This document shows positions 14,548-17,808 of a stretch of 17,808 nucleotides of DNA, piece after piece. Under the pieces are notes generated by a model. That model ran no database searches. It had not been told where the DNA came from and saw nothing but the letters and a program-made list of their open reading frames with translations. Made by a program: the position numbers and the translations under genes. The first letter of the stretch is position 1; every line of letters starts with the position of its first letter. Origin of the DNA: Oscillospiraceae bacterium (GTDB lineage: Bacteria; Bacillota; Clostridia; Oscillospirales; Oscillospiraceae). Location: contig JAFTGG010000021.1 in NCBI GenBank assembly GCA_017458025.1, forward strand, positions 1-17,808, read 5' to 3'.

Positions 14548-16268
14548 TTGCCGGACGCTTCCTCGTGGCCCTCGCCGGCGTAGGAGTGGTGCAGCAGCTC
14601 GTGCCGCCGCTCGGTGAGGTCCTCGGCATACATCGTGTTGAGCACGGGGTTGCGCTCGCTGCGCTTGAACATCGCGCTCTTGTCGATTTCATACAGGCCC
14701 GCCGCGCGCTTGAGCTTGGTGGACATCAGCGCATAGGGCTGTCCGGCACCGCCGACGCAGCCGGAGCGGCAGGACATGACTTCGACGATGTCCACCTGCA
14801 CCTCGCCCGACTCGATCTGGTCGAGCAGGGTCTTGGCGTTGCCGAGTCCGTTGACGACCGCGACGCGCACGTCGCGCTCGCCGATCTTCACGGTGGCGAA
14901 GCGGATGGGGTCTGTGCCGCGCAAGCCGCTGTGCTCGATCATGCGCAGCGCGTTCTTGGACTTGTCGGGCAGGCAGTGGCGCACCACCGCTTCGGCGACG
15001 CCGCCGGTGGAGCCGAAAATCTCCGCCGCGCCGGAGCCCATGCCGTAGGGGAGGTCGGGGGACTCCTTTTCGAGCTGCTCAAACAGGATACCGGATTCCT
15101 CCATCATGCGGATGACCTCCTGCGTCGTGAGCACAAGGTCGACGTTCGGCACGCCGTCGCGGCTGAACTCGGGGCGCGCCGCCTCCATCTTCTTTGCCGT
15201 GCAGGGCATGATGGCGATGTGGAAGGTCTTGCGGCCGTCCTCGCTGTCCTTTTTGGCGTAGCGGTCCTTGAGCACCGTCGCGAACATCTGCATGGGTGAA
15301 AGCGCCGAGGAGAGGTTCTTCAAAAACTGCGGGCGCTCCTGCTCGACATAGCGTACCCACGCGGGGCAGCAGGAGGTCATCAGCGGCAGGTTCTCGCCGG
15401 ACTCGAGGCGGCGCATGAACTCGTCGCCTTCCTCGCGCACGGTCAGGTCCGCGCCGAAGATGGTGTCGTACACCTCGTCCGCGCCCATGATCTTGAGCGC
15501 CGAAACGAGCTGGTCGAGCACGTTTTGCCCGGGCGGGATACGGTACGCTTCGCCCAGCGCGACGCGCACGGCGGGCGCGATCTGGACGACGACGCGCTTG
15601 GTGGGGTCGTGCAGCGCCTTCCACGCGAGGCCGATCTCGTTTTTGACCGTGATCGCGCCGGTGGTGCAAACCGCCGAGCACTGCCCGCAACTGACGCAGT
15701 GCGTCGCGGAGAGCTTGGCGTCGCCCGCGGTGGCGATGCGCAGGTTCGGCCCGCGGCCGACGAAGCGCAGGATGCTCATGCCCTGCATCTCCTCGCACAC
15801 GCGCACACAGTCGCCGCAGAGGATACACTTGCTCATATCCACGCTGATCGCCTTGGAGGAGTGGTCTTCCTCGTACTTCGGGCGCGTGTCGTCGAAGCGG
15901 ATATCGTGGATACCGAAGCGCACCGCCATGTTCTGCAGACGGCAATCGCCGTTTTTCGGGCAGGTGGTGCAGTCGCGGCAGTGCGCCGCAAGAATCAGCT
16001 CAAGGATCGTGCGGCGGTAACGCAGCAGGCGCGAGGTGTTGGTGCGGATCCTGAGCCCGTCGCGCGGCGCCATCTGGCATGCCGCCTCGATGCCGCCCTT
16101 GTCGTCCTCGACCATGCACATACGGCACGCGCCGTAGACCGACAGGTCGGAATGGAAGCAGAAGTTCGGCATTTCGACGCCCGCCTTCTGGCAGACCTCG
16201 AGCACGCTCTTGTGGCTGTCGTCGAACTCCACGCGGATATTGTCCACATACATGATGCCGTTAGCCAT
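14544..16268 (-). CDS. hydA: [FeFe] hydrogenase catalytic subunit (HydA/HndD type)
   Basis: 574-aa cytoplasmic hydrogenase for reversible proton reduction to H2. N to C: a 2Fe-2S domain (Cys at ~37, 48, 51, 64); the His-Cys3 4Fe-4S motif HCRDCTTCPKNGDC (~96-109); two 4Fe-4S motifs CILCGDCVRVC and CVSCGQCSAVC (~148-201); then the H-cluster domain with L1 TSCCPAW (~298-304), L2 MPCTAKKMEA (~354-363) and L3 EVMSCRSGCVGGAGQP (~496-510). In L3 one of the usual glycines is Ala. The C-terminal HELLHHSY resembles the small-subunit tail. ATG 16268 follows GAGGAGGTGA and overlaps the upstream gene by eight bases; a TTG one codon earlier is less likely. No maturases (HydE, F, G) are in the window. Confidence 0.95.
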   Translation of the reverse strand: MANGIMYVDNIRVEFDDSHKSVLEVCQKAGVEMPNFCFHSDLSVYGACRMCMVEDDKGGIEAACQMAPRDGLRIRTNTSRLLRYRRTILELILAAHCRDCTTCPKNGDCRLQNMAVRFGIHDIRFDDTRPKYEEDHSSKAISVDMSKCILCGDCVRVCEEMQGMSILRFVGRGPNLRIATAGDAKLSATHCVSCGQCSAVCTTGAITVKNEIGLAWKALHDPTKRVVVQIAPAVRVALGEAYRIPPGQNVLDQLVSALKIMGADEVYDTIFGADLTVREEGDEFMRRLESGENLPLMTSCCPAWVRYVEQERPQFLKNLSSALSPMQMFATVLKDRYAKKDSEDGRKTFHIAIMPCTAKKMEAARPEFSRDGVPNVDLVLTTQEVIRMMEESGILFEQLEKESPDLPYGMGSGAAEIFGSTGGVAEAVVRHCLPDKSKNALRMIEHSGLRGTDPIRFATVKIGERDVRVAVVNGLGNAKTLLDQIESGEVQVDIVEVMSCRSGCVGGAGQPYALMSTKLKRAAGLYEIDKSAMFKRSERNPVLNTMYAEDLTERRHELLHHSYAGEGHEEASGK

Positions 16269-17055
16269 CAATCGTCACCTCCTCGATGGCGCCGAAGGCG
16301 CACAGCTCGATACATGTGTAGCACTTGACGCACTTCTCCGGATCAATGTGGAACGGGCTCTTGAGCTCGCCGGAAATCGCCTCCGCGTGACAGGAGCGCG
16401 CGCAGCGCGAGCAGCCCTTGCACTTCTCGGGGTCGATGACGATGCGCTTCCTGTCGTACGGCACGCCGTCGCCGGGGGCGATGGGGAGCCTCGTTTCCTG
16501 CTTGCACAGCGGGCAGTTGCCCTCGATGTGGTTCTGGAAATCGTCCGCGAACGCGCTTGCCGCGACGTTCATCGTCGAGGCGCAGCCTTTGCCGAGCGAG
16601 CAGAACGCGGTCATGTGCACGACCTCGCCGAGTTCGAGCATCATGCCGACGGCCGCGTCGTCCGCCTTACATTCGACGAGGCTGCCCATCAGCTCCGCCA
16701 TGCGCTTCGTGCCCTCGCGGCAGGAAACGCACTTGCCGCAGAAATCCGCCTGCGTCGCGCGCAGAAAGCTGTAAGTCACGTCGACCATGCAGCGGTCCTC
16801 GTCGAGCACGGTGATGACGCCGTCGCCGCGGCGGCAGCCCCAGGGCGCGAGCGCCTTGAAGTCCAGCGGCAGGTCCAGCTCGTCCGCGGTGACAAGACCG
16901 CCGGACGGGCCGCCGATCTGCATCGCCTTGAACGCCTTGCCGTTCGCCATGCCGCCGCCGAGCTCCTCGACGATCTGACGCAGCGTCGTGCCTTTTTCGA
17001 CCTCAATGCGGCCGGGGCGGGCGACGTCGCCTTTGAGTAAGTATGTTTGTGCCAT
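16261..17055 (-). CDS. Flavin-free NuoF/HydB-like iron-sulfur protein
   Basis: 264-aa protein matching only the C-terminal part of NuoF/HydB/HndC (normally ~540-630 aa). It starts right at the SLBB domain (TYLLKGDVARPGRIEVEKG, residues ~4-65; GGPSGGLVT). The 4Fe-4S domain follows (FCGKCVSCREGTKRM, Cys106/109/112, plus Cys152 in AFCSLGKG). Then comes an extra CPLC pair (~181-184) and two ferredoxin-type clusters (CKGCSRCARSC ~212-222; CVKCYTCIELC ~242-252). The thioredoxin-like 2Fe-2S domain and the FMN/NAD(H)-binding domain with its GRGGAGFP loop are absent. An in-frame TAG one codon before ATG 17055 and a GGAG ribosome site show the short form is intended. It probably passes electrons between the hydrogenase and a soluble carrier such as ferredoxin. 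Confidence 0.88.
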   Translation of the reverse strand: MAQTYLLKGDVARPGRIEVEKGTTLRQIVEELGGGMANGKAFKAMQIGGPSGGLVTADELDLPLDFKALAPWGCRRGDGVITVLDEDRCMVDVTYSFLRATQADFCGKCVSCREGTKRMAELMGSLVECKADDAAVGMMLELGEVVHMTAFCSLGKGCASTMNVAASAFADDFQNHIEGNCPLCKQETRLPIAPGDGVPYDRKRIVIDPEKCKGCSRCARSCHAEAISGELKSPFHIDPEKCVKCYTCIELCAFGAIEEVTIDG

Positions 17056-17101
17056 AATCTACTCCGTATATGTATGAGTATGGTGTTTTTTGCGTACGTC
17101 C

Positions 17102-17130
17102 ACTTTATCATTGATTCGGAGGAATGTAAA
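17102..17130 (-). promoter_or_regulatory. Weak candidate promoter of the hydrogenase cluster
   Basis: On the minus strand TTTACA (17130-17125), 17 bases, then TAAAGT (17107-17102). The -10 match is poor. A start near 17095 would leave a ~40-base leader before ATG 17055. No other better SigA-type pair was seen in this AT-rich divergent spacer. Confidence 0.35.
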
Positions 17131-17169
17131 TAGAAGAATGTGTGTATACCGCCTTTTATTTCCCGTGCC

Positions 17170-17198
17170 TTGACACCCATTCGCGCTTTTGCTATGAT
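17170..17198 (+). promoter_or_regulatory. SigA-type promoter of galE
   Basis: TTGACA (17170-17175), 17 bases, then TATGAT (17193-17198), a near-consensus vegetative promoter about 35 bases before the galE start. Confidence 0.88.
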
Positions 17199-17234
17199 AC
17201 ATAAAACGAAATATAGGAATATGAGGTAAATTTT

Positions 17235-17808
17235 ATGAATATTCTTGTCACCGGCGGCGCCGGTTATATCGGCTCTCACACCGTCGTTGAGCTGTTGCTC
17301 GCGGGCCACGAGGTCGCCGTGGTCGACAACCTCTCCAACGCGTCGGAGGAATCGCTGCGCCGCGTGCTGGAGATCGTGCGCAAGGACCGGCCCGAGGTCC
17401 GGACGATCCCGTTCTACAACGCCGACCTGCGCGACCGCGCGGGGCTGGAGAAGGTATTTGCCGAGAGCAAGCCGTTTGACGGCTGTATCCATTTTGCGGG
17501 CCTCAAGGCGGTCGGCGAGAGCGTGGTGAAGCCGTGGGAGTACTATGAGAACAACATCGGCGGCACGCTGACGCTGCTCGACGTCATGCGCGCTCACGGC
17601 TGCAAGAGTATCATTTTCTCGTCGTCCGCGACGGTTTACGGCGATCCGGCGACGGTCCCCATCACCGAGGAGTGCCCCAAGGGACAGTGCACGAACCCCT
17701 ACGGCTGGACGAAGTCGATGCTCGAGCAGATCATGACCGACCTGCACACCGCCGACGTCAAGAACGGCGACGCGCAGCCGTGGAACGTGGTGCTGCTGCG
17801 CTACTTCA
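17235..17808 (+). CDS. galE: UDP-glucose 4-epimerase (5' part)
   Basis: Extended short-chain dehydrogenase that interconverts UDP-glucose and UDP-galactose; 191 residues are visible before the window ends. The NAD-binding loop is VTGGAGYIGSHT (residues ~5-16), followed by VVDNLSNAS. HFAGLKAVGESV is typical of GalE. The catalytic SSSATVYG serine/threonine strand and the YGWTK (YxxxK) motif are present. ATG 17235 follows GAGGTAAATTTT. It is transcribed divergently from the hydrogenase cluster and has its own promoter. Confidence 0.94.
   Translation, partial: MNILVTGGAGYIGSHTVVELLLAGHEVAVVDNLSNASEESLRRVLEIVRKDRPEVRTIPFYNADLRDRAGLEKVFAESKPFDGCIHFAGLKAVGESVVKPWEYYENNIGGTLTLLDVMRAHGCKSIIFSSSATVYGDPATVPITEECPKGQCTNPYGWTKSMLEQIMTDLHTADVKNGDAQPWNVVLLRYF

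Overview
The window looks like a chromosomal segment of an anaerobic, endospore-forming member of the Clostridia with high G+C content. Three things support this. Both early compartment-specific sporulation sigma loci are here (spoIIGA-sigE and spoIIAA-spoIIAB-sigF). There is an oxygen-sensitive [FeFe] hydrogenase with an Fe-S partner. The codons are strongly G/C-rich while the promoters are AT-rich and of the classical SigA type. No tRNA, rRNA, CRISPR array, transposase or phage gene was seen.

Layout, left to right. (1) 1-1748, spoIIG locus: the 3' part of spoIIGA (pro-SigE processing protease), then 383 nt without a gene that hold a 167-bp palindromic repeat element and a run of small hairpins, then sigE. 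(2) 1745-5007: a SigA-type promoter, a YcxB-like membrane protein, and valS. (3) 5009-6313: a second kind of ~160-bp repeat, an aldo/keto reductase-ferredoxin fusion that seems to have lost two residues of its catalytic tetrad, and an intrinsic terminator. (4) 6328-8332, spoIIA locus: an inverted copy of the first repeat, spoIIAA, an inverted copy of the second repeat inside the operon, then spoIIAB and sigF overlapping by ATGA. (5) 8358-10870, minus strand: a small single-span membrane protein, a radical-SAM DNA modification/repair protein and its usual DUF4130 partner. They lie behind a near-perfect SigA promoter whose spacer carries an SOS-like operator. (6) 10915-14375, plus strand, divergent: a PcrA/UvrD helicase and an AroE-family dehydrogenase, closed by a strong bidirectional terminator. 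(7) 14374-17055, minus strand: a NuoF/HydB-like Fe-S protein lacking the whole flavin/NAD(H) domain, the [FeFe] hydrogenase catalytic subunit, and a 57-aa four-cysteine protein, each overlapping the next by a few bases. (8) 17170-end: galE with a consensus promoter, cut by the window edge.

How the genes work together. SpoIIGA, SigE, SpoIIAA, SpoIIAB and SigF form the core of the forespore-to-mother-cell relay: SigF is freed by SpoIIAA/SpoIIAB, and SigE is activated by SpoIIGA. Having both loci about 5 kb apart, each carrying a copy of a different mobile-looking palindromic repeat, is unusual. The divergent region at 10.8 kb looks like a DNA-damage-response node, with the small membrane protein as a candidate SOS-induced checkpoint factor. 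The hydrogenase cluster looks like a reduced, flavin-free version of the electron-bifurcating/NAD(P)-linked HydABC type.

The most interesting points are the SOS-like operon with its undescribed small membrane protein, the flavin-free HydB with a coupled mini-protein, the catalytically degenerate aldo/keto reductase, and the two paired inverted repeat families.
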